In this document: positions 24,455 through 33,769 of the stretch, in pieces
Position numbering within the stretch: the first letter of the stretch is position 1
Layout: every line of letters begins with the position of its first letter
Assembly (NCBI GenBank): GCA_019752635.1
Contig: JAIELX010000053.1
Location: 62,001-126,000 of the forward strand
Source: Candidatus Obscuribacterales bacterium
GTDB taxonomy: Bacteria; Cyanobacteriota; Vampirovibrionia; Obscuribacterales; Obscuribacteraceae
Length of the DNA: 64,000 nucleotides
Direction of reading: 5' to 3'
The notes under the pieces: generated by a model
The model's database searches: none
Told to the model about the DNA's origin: nothing
The model's input: only the letters and a program-made list of their open reading frames with translations
Position numbers and translations under genes: made by a program

Positions 24455-25453
24455 TTGGCAAATATGGACGTTTACGACATCACAATCATCGGCGCTGGCC
24501 CGACCGGCTTGTTTGGCAGCTTCTACGCCGGTCTGCGCGGACTCAAGACAAAAGTAGTAGATGTCTTGGCTGAAATGGGCGGGCAGCTCACCGCTCTCTA
24601 TCCTGAAAAATACGTCTACGACGTGGCTGGACATCCCAAGATTCTGGCAAAGGACCTTGCCAAGAATTTGGCGACTCAAGCACAACTCTTCAAACAGACT
24701 ATTGCGCTTGGTGAAAAGATCACCGACATGCAGCAGATTGAAGAGGGCATCTGGAAAGTAACCACCGACCGTGGAACCGAGCACTTCAGCAAAACAGTAT
24801 TGTTGGCTCTGGGCGCCGGAGCTTGTGTGCCGAAGAAACTGGATGTTGACTACCCGACGGAAATGGAAAATGATTGCATTTTCTATGCAGTCAAGAACAA
24901 AGAAAGATTCCGCGGCAAAGATGTTCTTATCATCGGTGGCGGAGACTCAGCAGTTGACTGGGCAAATGAGTTCTCTCTAATCGCTGACAAGGTTACTTTG
25001 ATTCACCGTCGCGATCAGTTCCGCGCAGTTCAAACCTCTGTCGAAGAGATGAAGCGGAACTCCGTCGATATAAAGACCTTCTACGAATTGAAGCAAGTCA
25101 TCGGCAATGGTGTTGTTGAGCAAGCAACCATTTTCGATAACCGCAGCGGCAAAGAAGAGACGATCAAATGTGATGCCATTCTAATAAATATTGGCTTCGT
25201 CATTAACCTCGACTTCTTGAAAGCATGGAATTTGAAGATGGAAGGAAACGCTATCTCCGTAAACGAGAAGATGGAAACAAACCTTCCTGGAGTGTTCGCC
25301 GCAGGTGACATCTGCACGCACCCGGCAAAACTAAAACTAATCGCAACCGGCGCATCGGAAGCAGCTACCGGAGTAAACTTCGCCGCTGTGTTCATCAATC
25401 CGACCGCCAAAGCATTCCCCGGTCACAGCTCAAACTTGAACTTGAGCATCTAA
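24455..25453 (+). CDS. Ferredoxin-NADP+ reductase, thioredoxin-reductase-like type
   Basis: 332 residues from a TTG (GGAG 7 bases upstream; the next ATG is three codons on and 16 bases from the same site). FAD motif GAGPTG (13-18), a second dinucleotide motif IIGGGDSAVDWA, and the C-terminal GDICTHPAKLKLIATGASEA are those of the TrxR-like ferredoxin-NADP reductases. There is no CxxC redox pair, which separates it from true thioredoxin reductase. It passes electrons between NADPH and ferredoxin (or flavodoxin). It is monocistronic with a strong terminator. Confidence 0.88.
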   Translation: MANMDVYDITIIGAGPTGLFGSFYAGLRGLKTKVVDVLAEMGGQLTALYPEKYVYDVAGHPKILAKDLAKNLATQAQLFKQTIALGEKITDMQQIEEGIWKVTTDRGTEHFSKTVLLALGAGACVPKKLDVDYPTEMENDCIFYAVKNKERFRGKDVLIIGGGDSAVDWANEFSLIADKVTLIHRRDQFRAVQTSVEEMKRNSVDIKTFYELKQVIGNGVVEQATIFDNRSGKEETIKCDAILINIGFVINLDFLKAWNLKMEGNAISVNEKMETNLPGVFAAGDICTHPAKLKLIATGASEAATGVNFAAVFINPTAKAFPGHSSNLNLSI

Positions 25454-25474
25454 GTCGGAGAACCGAAGTAACTG

Positions 25475-25511
25475 GAAGAGCTCGCCTACTACCGGCGAGC
25501 TCTTCGCTTTT
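25475..25511 (+). terminator. Intrinsic terminator of the ferredoxin-NADP+ reductase gene
   Basis: A perfect 12-base stem GAAGAGCTCGCC / GGCGAGCTCTTC with a 7-base loop, followed by GCTTTT, about 20 bases after the stop. Confidence 0.85.
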
Positions 25512-25686
25512 GGACTTAAGAACGTAACCGGATTGCGCCAGGCTCGGTAGCACAAGATGGCTTGGACGCGCCATCTCCGCATGCAGACGACGATAAAGAA
25601 TCAAATCGGTGAGAGAAAAAACATCACTTTTTTCCGGGAATTGGGGTTAAATTCAAGTTGTGAAGCCATTTCTCGCGGAGCAGGTC

Positions 25687-26253
25687 ATGTCAATTCTGGT
25701 TGATCACGAGATTAGAGCAGAAATCGAATCGGGAAAATTGATCCTCGATCCGTTTGATGCGTCGCTTATTCAGCCCAACTCGTACGATGTGCGACTTTCA
25801 GATCGATTCAGTTGGCATGAGAAATCAGATGAAGTCATTGACCCCTATAAATGTGACACAGTGCTCACCAGCCTGGTTCACGTGCAGGGTGAGAGTATCC
25901 TGCTGCACCAGGGTCAATTCATACTGGGTGCAACGCTAGAGAAGGTCTGCTTGCCGCGCGACATCGTCGGACAGCTGACCGGCAAATCGTCGTTGGCCAG
26001 ACTCGGAGTCATGGTGCACGTAACAGCCGGTTTCATTGACGCCGGCTTCAGCCACCCTCCGGCACACATTACCCTGGAAATAGTAAACGTTGGCAATCGT
26101 CCCGTGCGACTGCACGCAGGCATGGCAATCGGCCAAATGGTATTCACGCGGACAGTGGAATGCGAAGTCGCTTACCACGAGAAGCCCAACGCCAAATACA
26201 ACGGTCAGCCCGCCGCGGCTCACAGCCGCTACTACCTGAATTCACGTTCGTAG
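25687..26253 (+). CDS. dcd: dCTP deaminase
   Basis: 188 residues from the ATG at 25687, with GGAG 8 bases upstream (an in-frame GTG 9 codons earlier is less likely). Family motifs: QPNSYDVRLSD near the start, GKSSLARLGVMVHVTAGFIDAGF with the catalytic Glu nearby in ITLEIVN, and GMAIGQMVF. It converts dCTP to dUTP on the route to dTTP; a bifunctional dUTP-forming/dUMP-forming variant exists in some lineages and cannot be excluded. Length is normal. Confidence 0.93.
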   Translation: MSILVDHEIRAEIESGKLILDPFDASLIQPNSYDVRLSDRFSWHEKSDEVIDPYKCDTVLTSLVHVQGESILLHQGQFILGATLEKVCLPRDIVGQLTGKSSLARLGVMVHVTAGFIDAGFSHPPAHITLEIVNVGNRPVRLHAGMAIGQMVFTRTVECEVAYHEKPNAKYNGQPAAAHSRYYLNSRS

Positions 26254-26302
26254 TTTGCTCTGACGCTAGTCGCTAACAATTCCAGGTCCTGAGACCGCCC
26301 TT

Positions 26303-26427
26303 GCCAATCTCAACCGTTAACAGTTGAGATTGGCGCTCAGCAAAGCGACCGAAGCCGGCCTCCTCCCGGCAGAAAATCTTCGGGCCCCCCGGCAGCGCTA
26401 GCTTCGCCACAGGGGACGCGTCCCCTG
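26303..26427 (+). repeat. Inverted repeats in the leader of the first giant (family A) gene
   Basis: A perfect 12-base hairpin GCCAATCTCAAC / GTTGAGATTGGC (26303-26334) with an 8-base loop, and an 18-base perfect palindrome CAGGGGACGCGTCCCCTG (26410-26427). Neither is followed by a T run. The first may mark the end of the dcd transcript, the second a protein-binding site. They fill the 289-base gap between dcd and the family A gene, which holds nothing else I can see. Confidence 0.45.
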
Positions 26428-26542
26428 ATTTAGCGGCAGCTACGAATTTACCCGTGCCACCAAGTCGATTTAGCATGTGGACAGGATTAGTCCGCAGCAA
26501 AGCAGGAGCTCGGGCTGACCTTCATTCGGGCTGGAGGTTTAT

Positions 26543-29293
26543 ATGGAAAGAGATTCACTCTCCCGCAAAGGGGAGAGCCTGTCGCGCGCAGGCGCATCGG
26601 AACTGTCACCTTCGACATGGCGTCACATCTACGGCGAGATCGCACCATCGGCGCGGTCGCTCAGCAAGGTTGAACAGGGAGCAGCCTACGGCGCGGTCAT
26701 AAATTCGAACTCAAGCGGGACGGCACCATGGCGTCGAAGTTGGGGCGACGTCGCTCCGTTGGCGGGGCGCAGTCCGGTTTCACCGGGCGAAACATCCTGC
26801 GGTATCCAATCCAACGGAATCGACACCGCAATGCGGCAAGAGTCGGGGCTTGCCTCTGGAAGCAAGCCAGACGCAAGAGCTCTCGGCGCTTCCGCCGCAC
26901 ATACCCGGTCGGAAAAGCACTCGCTGCCGGAAGGGCAAGGGTCTCAAAACGGCCCCGCGGAAGGTTCTTCATCCGTAGTACCGGATTGGAATCAATATAT
27001 AAGTACGCAACCGATCCCCGTCAGTAATAACCCGGAACAAGAACAATCGCTGCCAGCCACAACGCCAGGGCAAGATCAGATAATTGCAGAAAGCCTGAAA
27101 TCGAAAACCAGTGTCGCCGGATATCTATACACGAGTGCGCTATCGGGCGGACTATTCAACGCCTTGTCGTACTTTGGCGATCACCAATTGATGAGAACCA
27201 GTCCGGAGAACTACAATCCATGGCAGCAACGATGGGCACAAGTGAGCCCGGCTATGAAGGTCCTGAACAGTTATGCAGCAGACCTTGATTCGGCGCGACA
27301 GGCGTTTGCTTGTGCCGACACAAAATTGGGACTGGCCAAAAGTGAGTTGAACGCACTGCGTCACGTGCCGGAGAAAATGCTCACCGTTGCACAAGTGAAT
27401 CTGTCCATGACAAAGTCCAACGCCGCCGAGTCCCTCCAACACGCCATAGCGCAAGCGGAATTTCTCAGCCGCTTGACCGAAGATACCAGCCCGGGCGAAA
27501 TAAGAGCAGCAATTGGTTCTCGTTCCAAGCTCGGAACAAACGGAATAATATTCGACCACAGCAGTGCCTTAGGCAAGCGCATGCGCTACTACGCCGGTTC
27601 CATCGAAAATGGCTGCTTCCCCCGCGATAGCTTCATCACTGAGACCTCAGCCTTGCAACGAAAAATCTCGATGCTGTCTGTTGCCGCAAGCGAACACGCC
27701 AGATTCAAGGCAGAGGTTCAATTCTTTCTGGATGGCAAAGCTGGTAGTTCGAACGCCGTAAGTGAGGCAACAGGCACTGCGACCGAGATCTACGCAAATA
27801 CAAAACTGTTTCTGGCAGGAGCCAGCGACACGGAAAGGCTTCTCCATTACGCCACCAAAAGCGGTGCGCATGCTCAAGCGACAGAGTCGTTCATGTGCGC
27901 GCGAGAGCTCCTAAGTGACAAATATCAGGTGCTGAAAACCGCCAGGGAAACTGGCCCAAGCATCGCGCATGGTTCCATTCCAAGCACTCTGGCCAAGGGA
28001 TTCGGAAAGGGGCTGGGAATTGGAGCCGGCTCGTTGGCGCTGGGCTTCGGGGTAGATACTCTCATCGGGCAGAGCTTCAACTATGTGCCCAAACAGGACG
28101 GACTCCTGCGTTATACGCTGGACGGCGTGATCATCCCGGGGGTAGTTTTGTCTAGCTTGCCCACCAGAATCAAGTTACCGGCTGTCATTGGGTTGTTCGG
28201 TGGCGCGCGAGTTGGCGATTCATTGTGCGGTGGCGGATCATCAGTGGAATTGAGTACGGCAATGCGACCCAATGTTATTGACGCCACGGTCGCTCCACTG
28301 ATTGCGCTAGCGCCCTTGTCGCTTCCTCACAAACTGGGCGGACTGGCGGCGGAATTTGTTACCGGAAGGACTTACAATCTAATGGTCGGCGCTACAGGAT
28401 GGGACGGCAACAACGGCGTTCGCCTTAACGATCAGGTCGCAGCACTACGCAACAAAGACGCCATCACCGGTAGTGAACGTTCGTTTATGGATGCCGTCGA
28501 CAAGACAGCGGAACTGGCGATGGAAAGCCCCGCAGTGGTGGAGCAATTGCTGCTTCGCCAATATGATCGCACAACGCTCCATCCGCTGGAGCAAGAACGG
28601 GAGCTAGCCCTTTTATCTTACGGACTGGGACTTGCGCGTCTCAAGAAAGGTAGCCGACTATCCGCGACAGACTACAGCGAAACGTCGTATTTTCTGCGCG
28701 GCACTGCATATGACTTCGGAGGCTTGGCGGCGGAGCAAATCAATAGCGCTCTATCCGCGCTCGACAAAGCCCGAACCTATGCCGTTGAGCACCGCGGTGA
28801 AACAGTTTCCGGTCAGGTTCTCGACAACGACTTTACTGGCAGAATTGACCGACTGCGCGAAAAAGTCAAATCAACGCTAGATAAGATCTACGGCGAACAA
28901 AAGATAGCGCCGGTCTACGCCGCTATCCGGGAAAAATGCCGCACCAATATGGAACAAGTTGTATCGTTTATCAAAGAGAAGCAGGCGGCGCTGCGTTCGC
29001 TCGGACCAGACTTAAGCGACTGCGACCGAAGATACGTAGCAAAGATTGCTCGCGATCTCGCCATCGCCAATCTGGCTTATGCGGAATATTGCCTGTCAAA
29101 GAACAACGGCGAGGATGCCCGTACATTCTTCACCGTGGCAGAGCAACATCTGTCCAATTCGCAAAACCTGGAAAACTCGCCAAATTCCCGGCAACTTGGC
29201 GAATTGTTGGATCGCTTTCGCTCGAAAATTCCCGGCTCGGTCAAACAACAGTGGCAAAATGATGTTAACAATCCATTCAAATTAAGATCCTAG
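26543..29293 (+). CDS. Giant protein of unknown function, family A (copy 1)
   Basis: 916 residues with GGAGG 5 bases before the ATG. Residues 1-185 are low-complexity and probably disordered, with two Trp-motif copies (STWRHIYGEIAPSA from 24; APWRRSWGDVAPLAG from 61) and VPDW at 146. From about 187 (KTSVAGYLYTSALSGG) to the end it aligns with the 960-residue protein at 35791. This core has long helical stretches, a central Gly-rich hydrophobic part (GFGKGLGIGAGSLALGFG and following, about 490-620) that could enter membranes, and a helical C-terminal region ending NPFKLRS. There is no signal peptide and no domain I recognise. It is the first gene of a 12-kb same-strand cluster. Confidence 0.75.
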   Translation: MERDSLSRKGESLSRAGASELSPSTWRHIYGEIAPSARSLSKVEQGAAYGAVINSNSSGTAPWRRSWGDVAPLAGRSPVSPGETSCGIQSNGIDTAMRQESGLASGSKPDARALGASAAHTRSEKHSLPEGQGSQNGPAEGSSSVVPDWNQYISTQPIPVSNNPEQEQSLPATTPGQDQIIAESLKSKTSVAGYLYTSALSGGLFNALSYFGDHQLMRTSPENYNPWQQRWAQVSPAMKVLNSYAADLDSARQAFACADTKLGLAKSELNALRHVPEKMLTVAQVNLSMTKSNAAESLQHAIAQAEFLSRLTEDTSPGEIRAAIGSRSKLGTNGIIFDHSSALGKRMRYYAGSIENGCFPRDSFITETSALQRKISMLSVAASEHARFKAEVQFFLDGKAGSSNAVSEATGTATEIYANTKLFLAGASDTERLLHYATKSGAHAQATESFMCARELLSDKYQVLKTARETGPSIAHGSIPSTLAKGFGKGLGIGAGSLALGFGVDTLIGQSFNYVPKQDGLLRYTLDGVIIPGVVLSSLPTRIKLPAVIGLFGGARVGDSLCGGGSSVELSTAMRPNVIDATVAPLIALAPLSLPHKLGGLAAEFVTGRTYNLMVGATGWDGNNGVRLNDQVAALRNKDAITGSERSFMDAVDKTAELAMESPAVVEQLLLRQYDRTTLHPLEQERELALLSYGLGLARLKKGSRLSATDYSETSYFLRGTAYDFGGLAAEQINSALSALDKARTYAVEHRGETVSGQVLDNDFTGRIDRLREKVKSTLDKIYGEQKIAPVYAAIREKCRTNMEQVVSFIKEKQAALRSLGPDLSDCDRRYVAKIARDLAIANLAYAEYCLSKNNGEDARTFFTVAEQHLSNSQNLENSPNSRQLGELLDRFRSKIPGSVKQQWQNDVNNPFKLRS

Positions 29294-29392
29294 AATCACC
29301 TTATTCAGCAAGCATTACGGCGGTCCCGCACCTCCGCTCACCGTTACGAGCCCCCTTCGGGCGGGCACGTATTTGGGAGGTAGGAGCAAGCA

Positions 29393-30610
29393 ATGTACGG
29401 ATTGACGCGCACAAGCATCATGCTTCTGGTACTTCTGTCGACGATGGCCTTGCAACCATGCCTGGCTCAATCATGGGGACAGCTTCACCAGGCAGCCACG
29501 GCTTCCATGAAGCTCGGCGATGCCGGTGCCGCCGAAAAACACTGGCGTACCGCTCTGGAATCCTGCGGCGAAGCCGATTCAAGCGATCCCCGCTACGTGC
29601 TGAGCGTACGGGGACTGGCACGCTGCCTCCAAGAACAGGGCAAGTTAGCCGAAGCGGAAGGCCTTTACGCGAAACTTCTGCCAGCACCGAATAAGATTTC
29701 GGCGTCTAACAGCGATCTGTTAGCGGCAGCAATGGAATACGCGCTTGTCCTCCACAAACAAGGGAAAAGCGAAAAGGCCGCCGAAATAGACAAACAAATC
29801 GCCCCGGCGCTCGAACAAGCAAGGAAGGCGGAGACACCGGCTCCGACTGTGTTCAGCTTCGGCGGTCCGGACAACCAATCGATGGCGTTGGAAAAAAATA
29901 GGCTGAAGTGGGAAAAAGAAGAAGGTACCTGCACTCACAAGCCGCCTGTTGCTCCAATCCGATTGCCTGAGGCAAAGGCGACGGCCAGTGAGGCTGACGA
30001 GAAGCTTCCCGGTGAGCAACGAGATCAGAAAATAGCGCACACGGACAAGTGGCAGATTCTGGGCCGGCGGGGAGAAGAGCTACTCCAGCAAGAGCGTTAT
30101 GCCGATGCCGAAAAGATTCTAAGGCAAGCCTATGCCGAAACACGGATTTATCACAGACACGATCAGGCGCATCAAGACTTGATGCTAGATCTAGCAACTG
30201 CGTTTGCCGGGCAGGGAAAAGTCGCAGAGACTGAGACGATGTTTCGTCTGGCTTTTTTGTGGGCGAAGAACAACACAGGCGACATTTCCGATGAGAACGT
30301 GCGGGTCTGGGAACGCTACAGCGCTGCGTTGAGGAAACTCGGGCGGCAGACCGAAGCAACCGTTGCGGAATCTCATTACGAAAATACGCTATTCAAATTG
30401 AACAACGCCAGAAGCAACGGACAGATCCGCTCATTATTCGGTCCCATTACCCACATTGGTCCGACGAAAAGCCTTTTCGATCGGCCGGCATCGCGCCGAC
30501 CACCACCGAACAACGGCAATCTTTTCCAGCACCCGCAGCGCATGGAGCGCTATCAGCCTGGATCTCGCTATCCCGAATACCGCGACTACAGCGATTTCGA
30601 CGACGACTAA
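29393..30610 (+). CDS. Exported TPR protein
   Basis: 405 residues with AGGAG 7 bases before the ATG. The signal peptide (TSIMLLVLLSTMALQPCLA before QSW) is clear. TPR-like repeats occupy about 30-145 (LGDAGAAEKHWRTALESCGEA, QGKLAEAEGLYAKLLPAP) and 215-320 (QERYADAEKILRQAYAETR, QGKVAETETMFRLAFLWAK), the second pair resembling the longer kinesin-light-chain type. Between them is a charged linker and the C-terminus is Pro/Arg/Tyr/Asp-rich. It sits between family A copy 1 and the two family B genes on the same strand, so it may serve the same structure. Confidence 0.75.
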   Translation: MYGLTRTSIMLLVLLSTMALQPCLAQSWGQLHQAATASMKLGDAGAAEKHWRTALESCGEADSSDPRYVLSVRGLARCLQEQGKLAEAEGLYAKLLPAPNKISASNSDLLAAAMEYALVLHKQGKSEKAAEIDKQIAPALEQARKAETPAPTVFSFGGPDNQSMALEKNRLKWEKEEGTCTHKPPVAPIRLPEAKATASEADEKLPGEQRDQKIAHTDKWQILGRRGEELLQQERYADAEKILRQAYAETRIYHRHDQAHQDLMLDLATAFAGQGKVAETETMFRLAFLWAKNNTGDISDENVRVWERYSAALRKLGRQTEATVAESHYENTLFKLNNARSNGQIRSLFGPITHIGPTKSLFDRPASRRPPPNNGNLFQHPQRMERYQPGSRYPEYRDYSDFDDD

Positions 30611-30695
30611 CGCCCGGACTGGCATCGAACAATTCCCGGGAAGAATTTAGACCAAATTGGGTTCTAAAAGGGCAGCGGGAGGACTACTACTGATT

Positions 30696-30830
30696 ATGAA
30701 CGTCAATGGACCGCTGTTTCGAGGATTACGTCCCGGTGCAGGTCGAGAAGCCGGCGCTCCGAGGCGAACGACGTGGGCTGAAGTCCTCCGAGGCACGATT
30801 GGACGGCGAGCGCTTAGCAGTAGATCGTAA
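30696..30830 (+). CDS. 44-codon reading frame with a family-A-like motif
   Basis: ATG at 30696 with GGGAGG upstream (13 bases between GGAGG and ATG, the same distance and a similar TTATG context as the family A gene at 35791). The product of 44 residues contains APRRTTWAEVLRG, which resembles the APWRRxWGEVAPG repeats of family A. It may be a very small family member, the remnant of a third copy, or coincidence. The rest of the 650-base gap 30611-31260 holds no other convincing gene; CCGGT (31165-31169) and ACCGG (31179-31183) bracket an AT-rich TATATATA stretch just before the family B gene. Confidence 0.35.
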   Translation: MNVNGPLFRGLRPGAGREAGAPRRTTWAEVLRGTIGRRALSSRS

Positions 30831-31260
30831 ATAAATCATGGAGCGTTTCCAATTTATTTTGGACAAGCTCGTGTAGACCGAGTGGTCCAACGGAGGAACA
30901 AATCGCCGCCCACCCGCGATATCAGGGGCTCTTGGAGCGCAAGCCCGGAACTCAATCATCAAAGTCCTTCCAGAAATTGTCCACAAGTGCTCCACAGAGT
31001 CTCCAGGCTCGGCCAATATCATAACAACATAGAAACAGAAGGATAACGGAACCGCACCAGAGAAGCAGACTCTCTCATTCAGTTCCATTAGTTCTATCAG
31101 CGAAGTTGGGTGTAGCACCAGGCGCATTTGCGCGTGCTCACCGTTTGTACGTGTTGGTTTGATTCCGGTTCTATATATACCGGAGATGCGAGGAGAACGC
31201 ATTTCAAGCGCAACCGTTTTACCTATGCTCATTCGAGCATCCACGGCACGGAGAGGGAAA

Positions 31261-33528
31261 ATGAACGAGTTTACAGAAGTCGGCAACGAAGTGCCGGCTA
31301 ACCGCGGTAATGGTCTAAATTTAGTTGCCATCTCACTTTCGGACAAGCTATACGACAATTCACAGCCATCGATTGCAAGCGACTTCGGTCGTTCATTCGC
31401 ACACACACTGGTGCAAGCGCCTCTCGAAGGAGTAGCGCAGCTAATAGACGGCAAGGCAAACGGCGATACTCAAAAAGCGGTGCATTTTCTCGACGGTCCG
31501 GAGCATGCCAGTTTCGGCACCTCGCATTGGGCGGCTCAGCAAGCGGGATCGGCACTCGGCGCTATCATTCCGGTGCTGGCAATTCACAAAGGCGTATCCA
31601 GCACATTGGGCCGCAACTACTCGACAAAGGCGGCATTGGCGATGAGCGAGAACATGCAAGCACTCACAACGCGCCAGGCCTTCGGTGCCGGCGGGGTGAA
31701 GATGGCAGAGTCCGCACTGACAGGCGCTATTTACTCGGGCGTCTTCACGCCGGTAAGAAACGACGAGACCGACTTTTGGGCAGCTCGCGCAAGGAACTCC
31801 ACAGTTGGCGGCATGACGTTTGCAACGTTGACAGGATCGGGACTCGGGCTGAAAGCAATCGCAGAGAGCTCCACAGCCGCCAGGATGCCAGCAATGGCCA
31901 CGGCACTGCGCTCGGAAGTAACCAGCGGAATCTTGTCCGGCATCCCCGCAGGACTGGTTGCTGCTAACGGCGACTCGCTCCTTTCCGGCAAAGGCTTCGC
32001 AACTGGCGAACAAAGCCTTCAATCCATGTTGACCTTCTCAATCATGGGTGGTGGATTTGCTTACGGCAAAGGAAAAATAGCGGAACTGCGTCCGTCTGCA
32101 AGAACGACTGAGTCAACCGGTCAATTTAAAGAAGCCGGGGTAGATGTAGACGGTCGGCCGATCGCAGAGAGCGGGAGAGCCAAAGTCGCAGCGAATTTGC
32201 CCGAATATTCATCGGCTGAAATGGGGCGAGCTCGCGGTCAAACGCTGCGGGATCTCGCTGAAATCAAAGCACTTGAACCAGGCAAAAGCGTTCTTGATCA
32301 ATTCAGAGATTCCGGATTGTCGATTGGTCAGAAATACCGCGTGCTCAATTCACTTGCTGAAGTACGTGAGCACTTCGTCAATCAAAGAAATGACGGCAAA
32401 ATTGACGCAGATCAAAATGGAAACTGGATTCACACACAAGGCGAACTTGGTCGCGTGATGGACGCTTCCAGAGCAGGAAAGCTCTCGCCGATTCAGACGG
32501 AAGATGCACTGCTCTCATCTATGTTCGCAGACGCTGTCAAATCAAAAGCTAACTTCTTCACGCACCACATTGACGGTGCACTTGCTGCCGACCATGTTCT
32601 GTCCAAGCAACTGGGCGGCGGATTCAATCGCGCCAGACTTGACGGCGTTGTTCACGGCATTCGCGAGCACCAAATCGGACCGCCGGAATTCATGGCTATG
32701 CTTTACGGCAACCGCATCAAAGGTGCACTCAAGTTTCAGCTAACCCCCGAACAGGAAGGTGCGCTCGGATCGCTACAAAAGAAAATCGCCGATCCTCTCA
32801 ATCCCGCCAATGAGACTTACAGAACGGCCGACGGCGGAACAGCATTGAAACTGACTCCGCAAGAGACCGCCCTTTTGGAACTTACAGGCAACAAGGAATG
32901 GTACGTCCCCAAAGAATCGAACGTTTGGAACCGTTCTTCGCGAGCAGTGATCGACGGCGATACAATGGACAACTATTACACTCCGGGCGGCATCGGCAAA
33001 ATCACCGGGCTGGGCGGACCGGAATCCGACAAATTCTTCATGACCAGACGCCTGGATGCAGGAGCCGGAGTGGTAGACAGAACGACCAATATCGGCTCGG
33101 CTCGAGCAAGCGGCGTAGACGCCGGCAAGCTCCTCACTCCCGAAAGCAAGCCGCTGGCAGAAGCCGGACTGGCTCAAACAGAAGCAGCAATCGCCATGGC
33201 AAAACAAAAGGCCGTGGAGTCACTTCAAAAAAGCAACGGACTTGATCCGTCTAAAGAAGTTCCTTTCTTGAACACCGATCTCGTGTATCCCAAATTTGGC
33301 GAAGCCGATGCACAATGGTGGAATATTCACCGCACGGCGCCCGGAGCAAGATCAGCTGCCGATCAGGCGTTTTATGACGCCCATCGCTTTGATGGACTCT
33401 CCGCCGCCGAGCAAACCGCTTTCCTGAATGCGAAAATCCTTCGTGATCAAACAGTAGCAAATCTGCGTGCCGCACAACGGCTTGATGGACAGCAGCCACC
33501 GGAATACCGTCCGTCGACTGGCAGATAA
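31261..33528 (+). CDS. Giant protein of unknown function, family B (copy 1)
   Basis: 755 residues from the ATG at 31261, preferred because GAGAGG lies just upstream and because the paralogue begins at the matching place (MNEF versus MVEF). The N-terminal ~270 residues have several Gly/Ala-rich hydrophobic segments (AAQQAGSALGAIIPVLAIHKG; SALTGAIYSGVFTP; SGILSGIPAGLVAANG) without a signal peptide. The middle contains conserved helical blocks (SVLDQFRDSGLSIGQKYRVLNSL; IREHQIGPPEFMAMLYG), then KLTPQETALLELTG. A C-terminal ~190-residue extension (Asp/Ala-rich, ending RPSTGR) is absent from copy 2. No known domain recognised. A terminator follows. Confidence 0.75.
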   Translation: MNEFTEVGNEVPANRGNGLNLVAISLSDKLYDNSQPSIASDFGRSFAHTLVQAPLEGVAQLIDGKANGDTQKAVHFLDGPEHASFGTSHWAAQQAGSALGAIIPVLAIHKGVSSTLGRNYSTKAALAMSENMQALTTRQAFGAGGVKMAESALTGAIYSGVFTPVRNDETDFWAARARNSTVGGMTFATLTGSGLGLKAIAESSTAARMPAMATALRSEVTSGILSGIPAGLVAANGDSLLSGKGFATGEQSLQSMLTFSIMGGGFAYGKGKIAELRPSARTTESTGQFKEAGVDVDGRPIAESGRAKVAANLPEYSSAEMGRARGQTLRDLAEIKALEPGKSVLDQFRDSGLSIGQKYRVLNSLAEVREHFVNQRNDGKIDADQNGNWIHTQGELGRVMDASRAGKLSPIQTEDALLSSMFADAVKSKANFFTHHIDGALAADHVLSKQLGGGFNRARLDGVVHGIREHQIGPPEFMAMLYGNRIKGALKFQLTPEQEGALGSLQKKIADPLNPANETYRTADGGTALKLTPQETALLELTGNKEWYVPKESNVWNRSSRAVIDGDTMDNYYTPGGIGKITGLGGPESDKFFMTRRLDAGAGVVDRTTNIGSARASGVDAGKLLTPESKPLAEAGLAQTEAAIAMAKQKAVESLQKSNGLDPSKEVPFLNTDLVYPKFGEADAQWWNIHRTAPGARSAADQAFYDAHRFDGLSAAEQTAFLNAKILRDQTVANLRAAQRLDGQQPPEYRPSTGR

Positions 33529-33607
33529 GGTCAAACTCCAAGTTCGATTCTCCCGAGCTTTCGGAAGAACGCGACATCGGCTCCCCGCACACCGAACCTG
33601 CAACCTG

Positions 33608-33635
33608 AAAAGCGAGCCGTAGTAGCTCGCTTTTT
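33608..33635 (+). terminator. Intrinsic terminator after family B copy 1
   Basis: Stem AAAAGCGAGC / GCTCGCTTTT with a 7-base loop and a T run, about 80 bases after the stop. This separates the two family B genes transcriptionally, at least in part. Confidence 0.8.
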
Positions 33636-33769
33636 GCATTCTTCACAGGGACTTATATCAGGAACTCTAGTGGGGGCCGCTTCACTCCGCCGAGAGGACC
33701 ACCATTTCAATCGCTGATGGCAATTGATTATATTCAGCGCAAGTCAGGGTGGCTTTTGGAGAAACGGAA

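Noticed and set aside
29340..29370. GC-rich sequence before the second TPR gene as a terminator for family A copy 1
   Set aside because: Only a 4-base stem (GCCC/GGGC) and no T run; read-through into the TPR gene is plausible.
30726..31454. 242-codon open frame on the minus strand across the gap before the first family B gene
   Set aside because: Runs antisense into the conserved start of the family B gene, has atypical composition and no family resemblance; chance opening is more likely.
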